A stretch of 6,002 nt of DNA from Bacillota bacterium (lineage in GTDB: Bacteria; Bacillota; Clostridia; Christensenellales; CAG-138), in assembly GCA_023396535.1 (NCBI GenBank), contig JAEWWD010000053.1:1-6002 (forward strand), given 5' to 3'. Shown in pieces: positions 1 through 5,859 of the stretch. Both the position numbers and the translations under genes were made by a program. The notes beneath the pieces are model-generated. The model did not search any database and was not told the origin of the DNA. It worked only from the letters and a program-made list of their open reading frames with translations. Each line of letters begins with the position of its first letter. Position 1 is the stretch's first letter.

Positions 1-371
1 TCTATACCCTTATACGCCCCAAGTGAAACCTCCGGCTTCACGTCGACCTCCGCGGTAAACGCAACGCCGTCCTCAAGGCCGATACGATCTATGGAAATAT
101 CCGGGCGGCCGACAGGCTCAAGGCCCAGCTCTTCCACCATCTTATCGTAGGCATCCCCGTAAACTAGTTCAAACGCGTCCTCAAAAAAGACGCCCTCGCC
201 ATACATGCTCTCTATGACCTTGCGGGGCGCCTTTCCCTTGCGGAAGCCCGGAACATTGTATTTTGCTTTTGTCTTAATATATGCCTGCTGCAGCGCCTCG
301 CTGAATGCTTCCTTACCCACTTCAACACTAAACTTGACCTTGCTGTTCTCGAGTTTCTCCACGGTTGCCAT
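1..371 (-). CDS. tig: Trigger factor, N-terminal part (runs off the left edge)
   Basis: Trigger factor is a ribosome-bound peptidyl-prolyl isomerase and chaperone that meets nascent chains at the exit tunnel near protein L23. Only the first 123 codons are visible, about the length of the ribosome-binding domain; the PPIase and C-terminal chaperone domains (full length usually about 430 residues) lie outside the window. The protein starts MATVEKLENSKVKFSVEV and carries the ribosome-docking loop GFRKGKAPR at residues 42-50, with F43-R44-K45 matching the family's FRK signature. The ATG at 369-371 is preceded by GGAGG (378-382) with a 6-base gap, which fixes the start. It is divergent from the homocysteine methyltransferase gene. 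In many bacteria clpP and clpX follow tig, but that side is not visible. The identification is firm; only the 3' end is missing. Confidence 0.96.
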   Translation of the reverse strand, partial: MATVEKLENSKVKFSVEVGKEAFSEALQQAYIKTKAKYNVPGFRKGKAPRKVIESMYGEGVFFEDAFELVYGDAYDKMVEELGLEPVGRPDISIDRIGLEDGVAFTAEVDVKPEVSLGAYKGI

Positions 372-432
372 CCTAGTCCTCCATACTGTATATTTCCTCG
401 CGGTCTTTTCCGCATACGTACCCAGTATCCGA

Positions 433-464
433 ATTATATTAGCATATACCCACAGAGATTGCAA
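433..464 (-). promoter_or_regulatory. Promoter of tig (extended -10)
   Basis: Read on the minus strand, TTGCAA (459-464) acts as -35, followed by a 17-base spacer and TAATAT (436-441) as -10, with an extended -10 TG at 443-444. An overlapping TATAAT (433-438) would be an alternative -10 with a poorer 20-base spacer. The predicted start of transcription is near 429, giving a leader of about 57 bases before the tig ATG. The -35 hexamer is its own reverse complement and is also the likely -35 of the divergent gene. This is motif reading only; no expression data are implied. Confidence 0.65.
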
Positions 465-487
465 CCCAAAACGAGGAATGGTACAAT
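459..487 (+). promoter_or_regulatory. Promoter of the homocysteine S-methyltransferase gene (extended -10)
   Basis: On the plus strand the same TTGCAA (459-464) is followed by a 17-base spacer and TACAAT (482-487), with an extended -10 TG at 479-480. The predicted transcription start is near 494, leaving a leader of about 95 bases before the GTG start at 590. The leader shows no S-box, cobalamin or T-box signature that I can recognise. It holds only a weak GC hairpin (CGCGC 540-544 with GCGCG 552-556). Confidence 0.6.
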
Positions 488-589
488 GAGATCAAAATCC
501 GCGCGATATTTATTGTTTGCCGTCATTCCCGACGTTAAGCGCGCCCTATATGCGCGACTCGCGACGCATAAGGCGGAAGGAGGCGTCCC

Positions 590-1840
590 GTGACTCTGCT
601 GTCGGCCATACAAAACCGCGTTCTGCTGTTTGATGGCGCCATGAGCACCATGCTGCAGCAGTCCGGGTTGTTGCATTCTGGGGAATGCGCGGAACTGTTC
701 AACGCCACCCGCCCCATGGATATTCTGGATATCCATACGGCATATCTGAACGCCGGAGCCGACATCATGACTGCCAACACATTTGGGTGCAGCCCGCTCA
801 GACTCTCCCGTTTCGGCCTGCAGGAACGAATGGAAGAGTTGATGCAAAGCGGCGTTTCGCTTTGCCGCGAGGCGGTCTCCGGCCGGGACAGGGCCGTTTT
901 TGTAGCCGCTTCCATTGGCCCTACGGGAGAACTGTACCACAGCGATCCAGCCATGCCGCAGCGGATATATGAGTCCTTCTTTGAGCAGTGCGCCGCGGCG
1001 GAGGCCGCGGGCGCGGATGCCCTTCTCATCGAAACCATGATCGATCTGCGCGAAGCGCGTCTCGCACTGCTCGCAGCCCGGGCAGCCACCGGCCTTCCCG
1101 TACTCGTCAGTTTCACACTGGAGCCGGATGATAATACTTATGCCGGCAATCCGCCCGAGGTGCTTGCCCTGTGCAGCGCCCGTCTGGGGGCGTCCCTGTG
1201 CGGCGTCAACTGTGGTTTGGGGCCGGAGGAGTTGTTCGGCGGATACTCGCGCCTTGCGGGCGCAAGCTCAGTGCCCGCGTTTGCAATGCCCAACGCAGGG
1301 CTGCCCGCCAATGGAAGATACAGCATGTCCCCCGCCGAAATGTCGCGCCACATGGAGGTTTATCTGCATGGAGGCGCGGCCGCCATGGGCGGGTGCTGCG
1401 GCGCCACCCCCGCGCACATCAGCGCGCTGCGCACGCTTCTGGACGGTTTTCACGGCAATGCCCGCCAGGTCTCGCCGGACACTGAGACCATATGCTCCGC
1501 CGCTGTCCGCCTGCCCATGAGTCAATTGGAGCCGTTCGACCCACTCCTCCTCTTCGGCCTCTCCCCCGTCCAGGCGGCCGATCGCATACGGGCTGCCGCG
1601 CAGATGCGGCAGCCGCTGCATATCGACTTTTCGGACTACGAGGCCGACGCCATCCACGACCTGCTGTTCACCGTATTGTGGGATATCCGTTTGACGCCGC
1701 TCGCATTCCACGTACACAGCGCGGAGCAGGCGCATGCGGCGTTGTTTTTATACCCCGGCATCGCAGCCGTATACGCGCATTCCGACGCATACAACGTACA
1801 TAAGGCGGCCGCGCGCTACGGCGCGGAAGTTGTGGAATAA
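590..1840 (+). CDS. Homocysteine S-methyltransferase domain protein with atypical C-terminal extension
   Basis: This is a cytosolic zinc enzyme of the Hcy-binding family (MetH N-terminal domain, BhmT, MmuM), expected to activate homocysteine as a thiolate for methyl transfer to methionine. The Hcy barrel spans about residues 1-285: LLFDGAMSTML (12-22), TANTFG (61-66), IGPTGEL (109-115), LLIETMIDLREA (145-156), and the three zinc cysteines C208 (GVNCG) and C269-C270 (GGCCG). The usual DGAMGT reads DGAMST here. At 416 residues it is longer than a stand-alone Hcy enzyme (about 300) and much shorter than Hcy + pterin + B12 proteins (about 800). Residues 300-416 contain QPLHIDFSDYEADAIHDLL (341-359), which resembles one strand-helix of the MetH pterin-binding barrel, but no complete pterin domain and no B12 domain (DxHxxG) exist. 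The methyl donor is therefore unknown: a separate corrinoid protein or a small donor such as S-methylmethionine. The start is GTG, chosen because AAGGAGG (577-583) lies 6 bases upstream. It is transcribed alone. Confidence 0.88.
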   Translation: MTLLSAIQNRVLLFDGAMSTMLQQSGLLHSGECAELFNATRPMDILDIHTAYLNAGADIMTANTFGCSPLRLSRFGLQERMEELMQSGVSLCREAVSGRDRAVFVAASIGPTGELYHSDPAMPQRIYESFFEQCAAAEAAGADALLIETMIDLREARLALLAARAATGLPVLVSFTLEPDDNTYAGNPPEVLALCSARLGASLCGVNCGLGPEELFGGYSRLAGASSVPAFAMPNAGLPANGRYSMSPAEMSRHMEVYLHGGAAAMGGCCGATPAHISALRTLLDGFHGNARQVSPDTETICSAAVRLPMSQLEPFDPLLLFGLSPVQAADRIRAAAQMRQPLHIDFSDYEADAIHDLLFTVLWDIRLTPLAFHVHSAEQAHAALFLYPGIAAVYAHSDAYNVHKAAARYGAEVVE

Positions 1841-1868
1841 ATTCAGTAAAACTAATCAGCCATAATCA

Positions 1869-1906
1869 CAAATCCGGCGAATGCATTCGCCGGATTTGAT
1901 TGTTAT
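1869..1906 (+). terminator. Intrinsic terminator after the homocysteine methyltransferase gene
   Basis: A perfect 30-base palindrome (1869-1898) can fold into a stem of up to 13 pairs around ATGCAT, with core CCGGCGAA/TTCGCCGG. It begins 28 bases after the stop codon and is followed on the plus strand by the T-rich stretch TTTGATTGTTAT. The T run is interrupted, but the stem is strong. The opposite strand lacks a comparable T run, so it is assigned to the plus-strand gene. Confidence 0.75.
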
Positions 1907-1928
1907 ATAAACAGAATTTTAATCCAGG

Positions 1929-1961
1929 AAAAGGCCACCGACACGGCAGCCGTGTCGGTGG
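1929..1961 (-). terminator. Intrinsic terminator after ppdK
   Basis: A 12-pair stem (CCACCGACACGG at 1935-1946 with CCGTGTCGGTGG at 1950-1961) closes a 3-base loop. It lies just 10 bases beyond the ppdK stop codon. Read on the minus strand it is followed by CCTTTTCC, a short T tract, and is preceded by seven T residues (1962-1968). The T tract is weaker than in textbook terminators, but the hairpin is very stable and placed where a terminator for ppdK is expected. Together with the 1869-1906 hairpin it insulates two convergent genes. Confidence 0.75.
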
Positions 1962-1971
1962 AAAAAAATGC

Positions 1972-4611
1972 TTACAGTTCTCCCCGTTTCTCCTTGATGG
2001 TCGACTGCGCCGCGGCCAGCCGCGCGATGGGAACGCGGAACGGCGAGCAGGAAACATAGTTAAGGCCAAGCTTGTGGCAGAATTCGATGGAGGACGGATC
2101 GCCGCCATGCTCGCCGCAGATGCCCAGCTTGATGTCGGGGCGTACCGAGCGGCCCAGCTCGCAGGCCATCTTCATGAGCTTGCCCACGCCTTCCTGATCG
2201 ACGCGCGCGAAGGGATCGGATTCGAATATTTTCTTCTTATAATAATCGTCAAGGAACTTCCCGGCGTCGTCGCGACTGAAGCCGAACGTCATCTGGGAGA
2301 GGTCATTGGTGCCGAAGGAGAAAAATTCCGCGCTCTTCGCGATGGTATCCGCCACCAGCGCCGCACGCGGTACCTCAATCATGGTGCCTACGAGATACGT
2401 GATGGTGACGTTCCGCTCTTCCATTACCTGACGGGCGGTCTTGTCCACTACCTGCTTGACAAACTGGAATTCCTTGGCGTCGCCCACCAGCGGAATCATG
2501 ATTTCGGGAACGACGTTCAGGCCGGACTCCTGCCTGACCTCGATTGCCGCCTCTATGATGGCGCGCGCCTGCATTTCGGCGATTTCGGGGTAGGTAACGG
2601 CCAGACGGCAGCCGCGATGTCCGAGCATGGGGTTGAGCTCATGCAAATTCGCGACGGTTTGCTTGAGGTCTTCAAACGTGATGCCCATCTCTTGGGCCAG
2701 CGCCTTGATGTCCGAATCCAGCACGGGCAGGAACTCGTGCAGCGGGGGATCGAGCAGGCGGACGGTAACAGGATACTCGCCCATCGCCTTGTAGATGCCC
2801 TTAAAATCGCCGCGCTGCATGGGCAGCAGCTTACCTAATGCCTTGCGGCGGCTTGTTTCGTCCTTCGCGACGATCATCTCGCGCATGGCGGGAATGCGGC
2901 CCTCGCCAAAGAACATATGCTCGGTACGGCAGAGGCCTATGCCCTGCGCGCCGAATTTGACGGCCTGCTCGGCGTCGTGCGGGGTATCCGCATTGGTACG
3001 GACCTTGAGCTTGCGCGCGCTGTCCGCCCAACCCATAATGGTGGCAAAATTGCCGGACACCAAAGCTTCCACCGTCTGTATCTTCTCGCCGTAGACGTTG
3101 CCGGTTGATCCGTCAAGGGAGATCCAGTCGCCTTCGCTGAACGTTTTGCCATCGGCGGTGGTGAATGTACGTTTCTTTTCCACTACGGAGATTTCAGAAC
3201 ACCCGGCGACGCAGCAGGTACCCATACCGCGCGCGACGACGGCCGCGTGGGAGGTCATGCCGCCGCGGGCAGTCAGTATACCCTCGGAAGCGTACATGCC
3301 TTCGATATCCTCCGGGGATGTCTCCAGGCGAACCAATATGACCTTTTCGCCGCGTTTGACGGCTTCGATAGCGTCAGAAGCGGTGAAATACACGCGGCCG
3401 CAGGCGGCGCCGGGGGACGCGGGCAGACCATGCGCAATGGGCTTGAGCTTCTTGAGCGCTGCGACGTCAAATGTGGGATGCAGCAGCGAGTCGAGCGAGC
3501 GCGGGTCGATCTTGAGCAGCGCTTCCTCCTCCGTGATCATGCCTTCACGCACGAGGTCGCATGCAACCTGCAGCGCCGCGGCGGCCGTGCGCTTGCCGTT
3601 TCGGGTCTGCAGCATGAACAGCTTGCCGCGCTCAATGGTAAACTCCATATCCTGCATGTCGCGATAATGTTTTTCAAGCGTCTGCGCAATATTGGTGAAC
3701 TGTTCGTACACGTCAGGCATGGTCTTCTGCAGCTCTTCGATGGGCATCGGCGTACGGATGCCGGCCACGACGTCTTCGCCCTGCGCGTTCATCAGGAATT
3801 CGCCGTACAGCTTGTTTTCGCCGGTGGAGGGATTGCGTGTGAAGGCCACACCGGTGCCGGAGTCATTGCCCATGTTGCCAAACACCATGGCCTGCACATT
3901 GACGGCGGTGCCCCAATCGGCGGGAATGTCGTTCATACGGCGGTACACGATGGCGCGGGGGTTGTCCCAACTACGGAACACAGCTTTGGCGGCCTCAAGG
4001 AGCTGCACTTTGGGATCCTGCGGGAAATCATGGCCTTTTTCTTCGTGATACAGCTTTTTATAGCGTTTCACGACTTCCTTGAGGTTGTCGGCGGTCAGTT
4101 CGGTATCCAGCTTGCAGTTGTTCTCATGCTTGACTTCGTCGAGAATATCTTCGAACTTGGCCTTTTCCACTTCCATCACGACATCGCTGAACATCTGGAT
4201 GAAACATCGATAGCTGTCGTAGGCAAAACGGGGATTACCTGTCAGACTGGCCAGGCCCTCCACAGTCTCGTCGTTCAGGCCGAGGTTGAGTATGGTATCC
4301 ATCATGCCCGGCATGGAAGCACGCGCGCCCGAACGCACGGAGCAAAGGAAGGGATTGCCTACGTCGCCGAATTTCTTGCCGGCAACTTTTTCAAGCTTTT
4401 CGACCGCCTCGAATATCTGTGCAAGTATTTCATCATTTATATTCCGGTCATCTTCATAGTACTGTGTACAGGCTTCTGTCGTAATCGTGAACCCGAAGGG
4501 TACAGGAAGCCCTAAGCCAGTCATTTCGGCAAGGTTTGCGCCTTTTCCGCCCAAAAGATTGCGCATCTGCGCGTTGCCCTCATTAAAGAGATATACGTAC
4601 TTGTGCCCCAT
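1972..4611 (-). CDS. ppdK: Pyruvate, phosphate dikinase
   Basis: PPDK reversibly converts pyruvate, ATP and phosphate into PEP, AMP and pyrophosphate in the cytosol. In anaerobic Clostridia it can serve glycolysis or gluconeogenesis. The 879-residue product has full family length. The N-terminal ATP-grasp part shows GGKGANLAEM (residues 21-30, K23), RSGARASMPGMMDT (93-106), E323 and R337. The swivelling phosphohistidine domain shows TARGGMTSHAAVVARG (447-462) with catalytic H455. The C-terminal PEP/pyruvate barrel shows LCRTEH (560-565), RLLDPPLHEF (618-627), GTMIEVPR (742-749), FGTNDLSQ (766-773) and GICGEHGGDP (830-839) with catalytic C832. H455, E323 and R337 match the numbering of the C. 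symbiosum enzyme. T453, two residues before H455, is the residue modified by DUF299 regulatory proteins in other PPDKs. The start is ATG at 4611: GGGAGGA (4618-4624) sits 6 bases upstream, so an upstream in-frame GTG at 4626, which would put that ribosome site inside the gene, is rejected. It has its own promoter and leader downstream of recO. Confidence 0.98.
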   Translation of the reverse strand: MGHKYVYLFNEGNAQMRNLLGGKGANLAEMTGLGLPVPFGFTITTEACTQYYEDDRNINDEILAQIFEAVEKLEKVAGKKFGDVGNPFLCSVRSGARASMPGMMDTILNLGLNDETVEGLASLTGNPRFAYDSYRCFIQMFSDVVMEVEKAKFEDILDEVKHENNCKLDTELTADNLKEVVKRYKKLYHEEKGHDFPQDPKVQLLEAAKAVFRSWDNPRAIVYRRMNDIPADWGTAVNVQAMVFGNMGNDSGTGVAFTRNPSTGENKLYGEFLMNAQGEDVVAGIRTPMPIEELQKTMPDVYEQFTNIAQTLEKHYRDMQDMEFTIERGKLFMLQTRNGKRTAAAALQVACDLVREGMITEEEALLKIDPRSLDSLLHPTFDVAALKKLKPIAHGLPASPGAACGRVYFTASDAIEAVKRGEKVILVRLETSPEDIEGMYASEGILTARGGMTSHAAVVARGMGTCCVAGCSEISVVEKKRTFTTADGKTFSEGDWISLDGSTGNVYGEKIQTVEALVSGNFATIMGWADSARKLKVRTNADTPHDAEQAVKFGAQGIGLCRTEHMFFGEGRIPAMREMIVAKDETSRRKALGKLLPMQRGDFKGIYKAMGEYPVTVRLLDPPLHEFLPVLDSDIKALAQEMGITFEDLKQTVANLHELNPMLGHRGCRLAVTYPEIAEMQARAIIEAAIEVRQESGLNVVPEIMIPLVGDAKEFQFVKQVVDKTARQVMEERNVTITYLVGTMIEVPRAALVADTIAKSAEFFSFGTNDLSQMTFGFSRDDAGKFLDDYYKKKIFESDPFARVDQEGVGKLMKMACELGRSVRPDIKLGICGEHGGDPSSIEFCHKLGLNYVSCSPFRVPIARLAAAQSTIKEKRGEL

Positions 4612-4657
4612 CAAATTTCCTCCCACATAAAATGTTTATTGATAACGAAATTTTTTT

Positions 4658-4704
4658 AAAAAATTTCCGTAAAATTCGCAGGAATTCCTGCGTAAAAAAC
4701 GGAA
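4658..4704 (-). promoter_or_regulatory. Dyad with U run in the ppdK leader (possible attenuator)
   Basis: In the predicted ppdK leader RNA, UUCCGU (from 4704-4699) can pair with ACGGAA (from 4670-4665). Inside this, CGCAGG pairs with CCUGCG around an AAUU loop (4677-4692). Both stems share exactly the same centre (between 4684 and 4685) and are separated by a 6-base symmetric internal loop of mostly U-U mismatches. Six U residues (4663-4658) start one base after the outer stem. This resembles an intrinsic terminator placed about 47 bases before the start codon, but the internal loop makes the fold less certain. It could equally be a DNA operator or an mRNA-stabilising hairpin. Confidence 0.45.
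4677..4692. repeat. Palindrome copy 1 (ppdK leader)
   Basis: The 16-base perfect palindrome CGCAGGAATTCCTGCG has a core GCAGGAATTCCTGC that is identical to copy 2 at 4770-4785. It lies about 34 bases downstream of the predicted ppdK transcription start. It could be a binding site for a dimeric regulator or the inner stem of the leader hairpin. Confidence 0.6.
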
Positions 4705-4724
4705 CGTTCGCTTTTTGCCCCATT

Positions 4725-4753
4725 ATTATACACCGCCATTTGGGGAAAGGCAA
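4725..4753 (-). promoter_or_regulatory. Promoter of ppdK
   Basis: On the minus strand TTGCCT (4748-4753) and a perfect TATAAT (4725-4730) are separated by 17 bases. The predicted start is near 4718, so the leader is about 107 bases. An A/T-rich block just upstream (4751-4764), which may act as an UP element, is itself an inverted repeat (CAATT-AAA-AATTG on the plus strand, 4751-4763) that overlaps the -35. This makes independent transcription of ppdK, separate from recO, likely. Confidence 0.75.
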
Positions 4754-4769
4754 TTAAAAATTGAAATGC

Positions 4770-4785
4770 TGCAGGAATTCCTGCA
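4770..4785. repeat. Palindrome copy 2 (between recO and ppdK promoter)
   Basis: TGCAGGAATTCCTGCA is a 16-base perfect palindrome whose 14-base core equals copy 1; the centres are 93 bases apart. It begins 5 bases after the recO stop codon and is centred about 60 bases upstream of the predicted ppdK start. In recO mRNA it could form a 6-pair hairpin with an AAUU loop, with a T-rich stretch a few bases later, so a weak recO terminator is the main alternative to an operator. Confidence 0.6.
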
Positions 4786-4790
4786 ACTTG

Positions 4791-5549
4791 CTAGTCGGAT
4801 GGCAATAGCTTTCTCAGTGCCGTCAGCGGCCTGCTTTCCCGCTCAAACACATGTGCGCAATACTGTTCCAAAAGCGCGAGCAGCTCGCGCCGGACAGTAT
4901 CCGGCAATCGTACCCTGTCCATATCCTTATCCTCAAGCAGCAGCATGCGCCGCATGGCTTCCAGCGTCAGGCACGAAACGTCGCGCGTCTCCAGAAAACC
5001 CTTTGCGCAGTCATCGCACAACACGCCGCCCGCGCCGGAGTCGAAGCATAGCGTGCGCATTGCGCGTAAATCCGCGCCGCAAGCGGCGCAGCTCGTGATT
5101 ACCGGGCAGAAGCCCGCTGTCCGGACATACCGCGTCGCAAAGCATAATCCGATGTCGATTGGCGCGCCTTCGCCATAACACAGAAAACTCAGGCCATGAT
5201 ACAGCAGCGAAAACAGTTCTGGGTTGGGCTCCGACGCCTGCACGGCGTGTTGGGAGAGCGCAAGCATCGCGGAACCGACAGCGAAACGATCTATATCCTC
5301 GCGCAGCGGATAAAAGGTCTCCCTCACATCACACTGGTCGACCGTGTAACGTTCCTTCCCCGCGAATATCTGAAATTCCCCGAATACAAAGGGCTGCGAG
5401 CAGGCAAGCAGCGGGCTTTTCGGGCGCCGGCAGCCCCTGGCGCAGGCGTCAATGCGGCCCATTTCACGGGTGAACAGCGTCAGTATCCGGTCATTGTCCT
5501 TATAATTCACATAACGGGTTACGATACCGGTCACCGTCAGATATGCCAT
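4791..5549 (-). CDS. recO: DNA repair protein RecO
   Basis: RecO acts in RecFOR recombinational repair: it binds single-stranded DNA and SSB, anneals strands, and with RecR helps load RecA. The 252-residue product has normal family length. It opens with the OB-fold signature AYLTVTGIVTRYVNYKDNDR followed by ILTLFTREMG (residues 2-31). The C-terminal part holds a zinc-ribbon cysteine set: C148, C154-x2-C157, C168 and C178-x2-C181, seen as CPVITSCAACG and LCDDC. The start ATG at 5549 fits the conserved N-terminus and has GGAGG (5559-5563) 9 bases upstream. An in-frame GTG at 5558 lies directly against that site and is unlikely. It follows yqzL by about 100 bases containing two hairpins and ends 179 bases before ppdK. 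No clear promoter of its own was found; expression may come from the era-yqzL transcript passing the intervening hairpins. Confidence 0.95.
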   Translation of the reverse strand: MAYLTVTGIVTRYVNYKDNDRILTLFTREMGRIDACARGCRRPKSPLLACSQPFVFGEFQIFAGKERYTVDQCDVRETFYPLREDIDRFAVGSAMLALSQHAVQASEPNPELFSLLYHGLSFLCYGEGAPIDIGLCFATRYVRTAGFCPVITSCAACGADLRAMRTLCFDSGAGGVLCDDCAKGFLETRDVSCLTLEAMRRMLLLEDKDMDRVRLPDTVRRELLALLEQYCAHVFERESRPLTALRKLLPSD

Positions 5550-5581
5550 CTCCCCCACCCTCCCAACTTGCCGGGTTAAGA

Positions 5582-5602
5582 AATGCCGCCAGAAGCGGCA
5601 TT
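5582..5602 (-). terminator. Terminator-like hairpin before recO
   Basis: On the minus strand AATGCCGC (5602-5595) pairs with GCGGCATT (5589-5582) over a 5-base loop TTCTG, and the stem runs into TTTCTTAA. The 8-pair GC-rich stem with a short T-rich tail looks like a moderate intrinsic terminator about 30 bases upstream of the recO start codon. If active it would reduce read-through from era-yqzL into recO. Confidence 0.5.
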
Positions 5603-5643
5603 GCGTTAAATTACCAATTCGGGACCAGCCGCCGGAAATACGG

Positions 5644-5664
5644 GCGGCCGGTCAATCCGGCCGC
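5644..5664 (-). other. GC-rich hairpin enclosing the yqzL stop codon
   Basis: GCGGCCGG and CCGGCCGC (5657-5664 and 5644-5651) form a perfect 8-pair stem, entirely G and C, around the loop ATTGA, which contains the TGA stop codon (5652-5654) of the small gene. There is no T run after it, so it is not a standard intrinsic terminator. It may stabilise the 3' end of the upstream mRNA or slow RNA polymerase. Confidence 0.55.
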
Positions 5665-5765
5665 TCGCTTTCCCGAGTCAGCATGGCGCGATAGGTCAGG
5701 TATGCTCCAACCGCGCCCGTTTGCGAGAATTCACGCCAAGCTTTTTGCACGTTCTTTTTTTTCAC
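5652..5765 (-). CDS. yqzL: YqzL family small protein
   Basis: This 37-residue basic protein begins MKKKNVQKAW and has the stretch WREFSQTGAVGAYLTYRAM at residues 10-28, which matches the YqzL family pattern of an aromatic-rich helix, SQTG or ETG, then AYLxY/F and an acidic or basic tail. Bacillus subtilis YqzL is of similar size and lies between era and recO, exactly the position here; its function is unknown. The start is GTG at 5765, supported by GGGAGA (5774-5779) 8 bases upstream and by the family N-terminus. There is no signal peptide or membrane segment. The stop codon lies in the loop of a GC-rich hairpin. The gene is below common length cut-offs. Recognition rests on my reading of the motif plus gene order, not on a search. 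Confidence 0.8.
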   Translation of the reverse strand: MKKKNVQKAWREFSQTGAVGAYLTYRAMLTRESERPD

Positions 5766-5859
5766 AAACCTGCTCTCCCTTGTTTGATTATGCGCTTATT
5801 CTTCCACGCGGACCGCACTCCCATGAAATACAAATTCCGGCAAATGTGCGGACATAAAT

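Noticed and set aside
494..589. Riboswitch (S-box, cobalamin) in the leader of the homocysteine methyltransferase gene
   Set aside because: At about 95 bases the leader is too short for a cobalamin element, shows no conserved blocks of either class, and has only a weak 5-pair stem and no terminator.
434..1116. Minus-strand frames opposite the start of the homocysteine methyltransferase gene (434-940 and 535-1116)
   Set aside because: They overlap a gene with clear conserved motifs, and one also runs across the divergent promoter region. No motif supports either.
1900..2838. Long plus-strand reading frame (312 residues) opposite ppdK
   Set aside because: It lies wholly within the strongly conserved C-terminal part of ppdK on the other strand, has no recognisable motif or good ribosome site, and its composition is that of a GC-rich shadow frame.
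3247..4515. Long plus-strand reading frame (422 residues) opposite ppdK
   Set aside because: It is antisense to the ATP-grasp and phosphohistidine domains, rich in His, Gly and Ala as expected from reversed PPDK codons, and has no family signature. Length alone is not evidence in GC-rich DNA.
4612..4626. Five-codon N-terminal extension of PPDK from GTG at 4626
   Set aside because: The GGGAGGA ribosome site would fall inside the coding region, and the family N-terminus begins at the M of MGHKYVYLF.
4715..5579. Plus-strand frames opposite recO (4715-5098, 5159-5473, 5196-5579)
   Set aside because: They are antisense to recO, rich in Arg, Ala and Pro, and carry no motif; they are shadow frames.
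5766..5859. Separate promoter for yqzL-recO in the era-yqzL gap (CATAAT as -10)
   Set aside because: A -10-like CATAAT exists, but no acceptable -35 is found 16-18 bases upstream; co-transcription with era is simpler.
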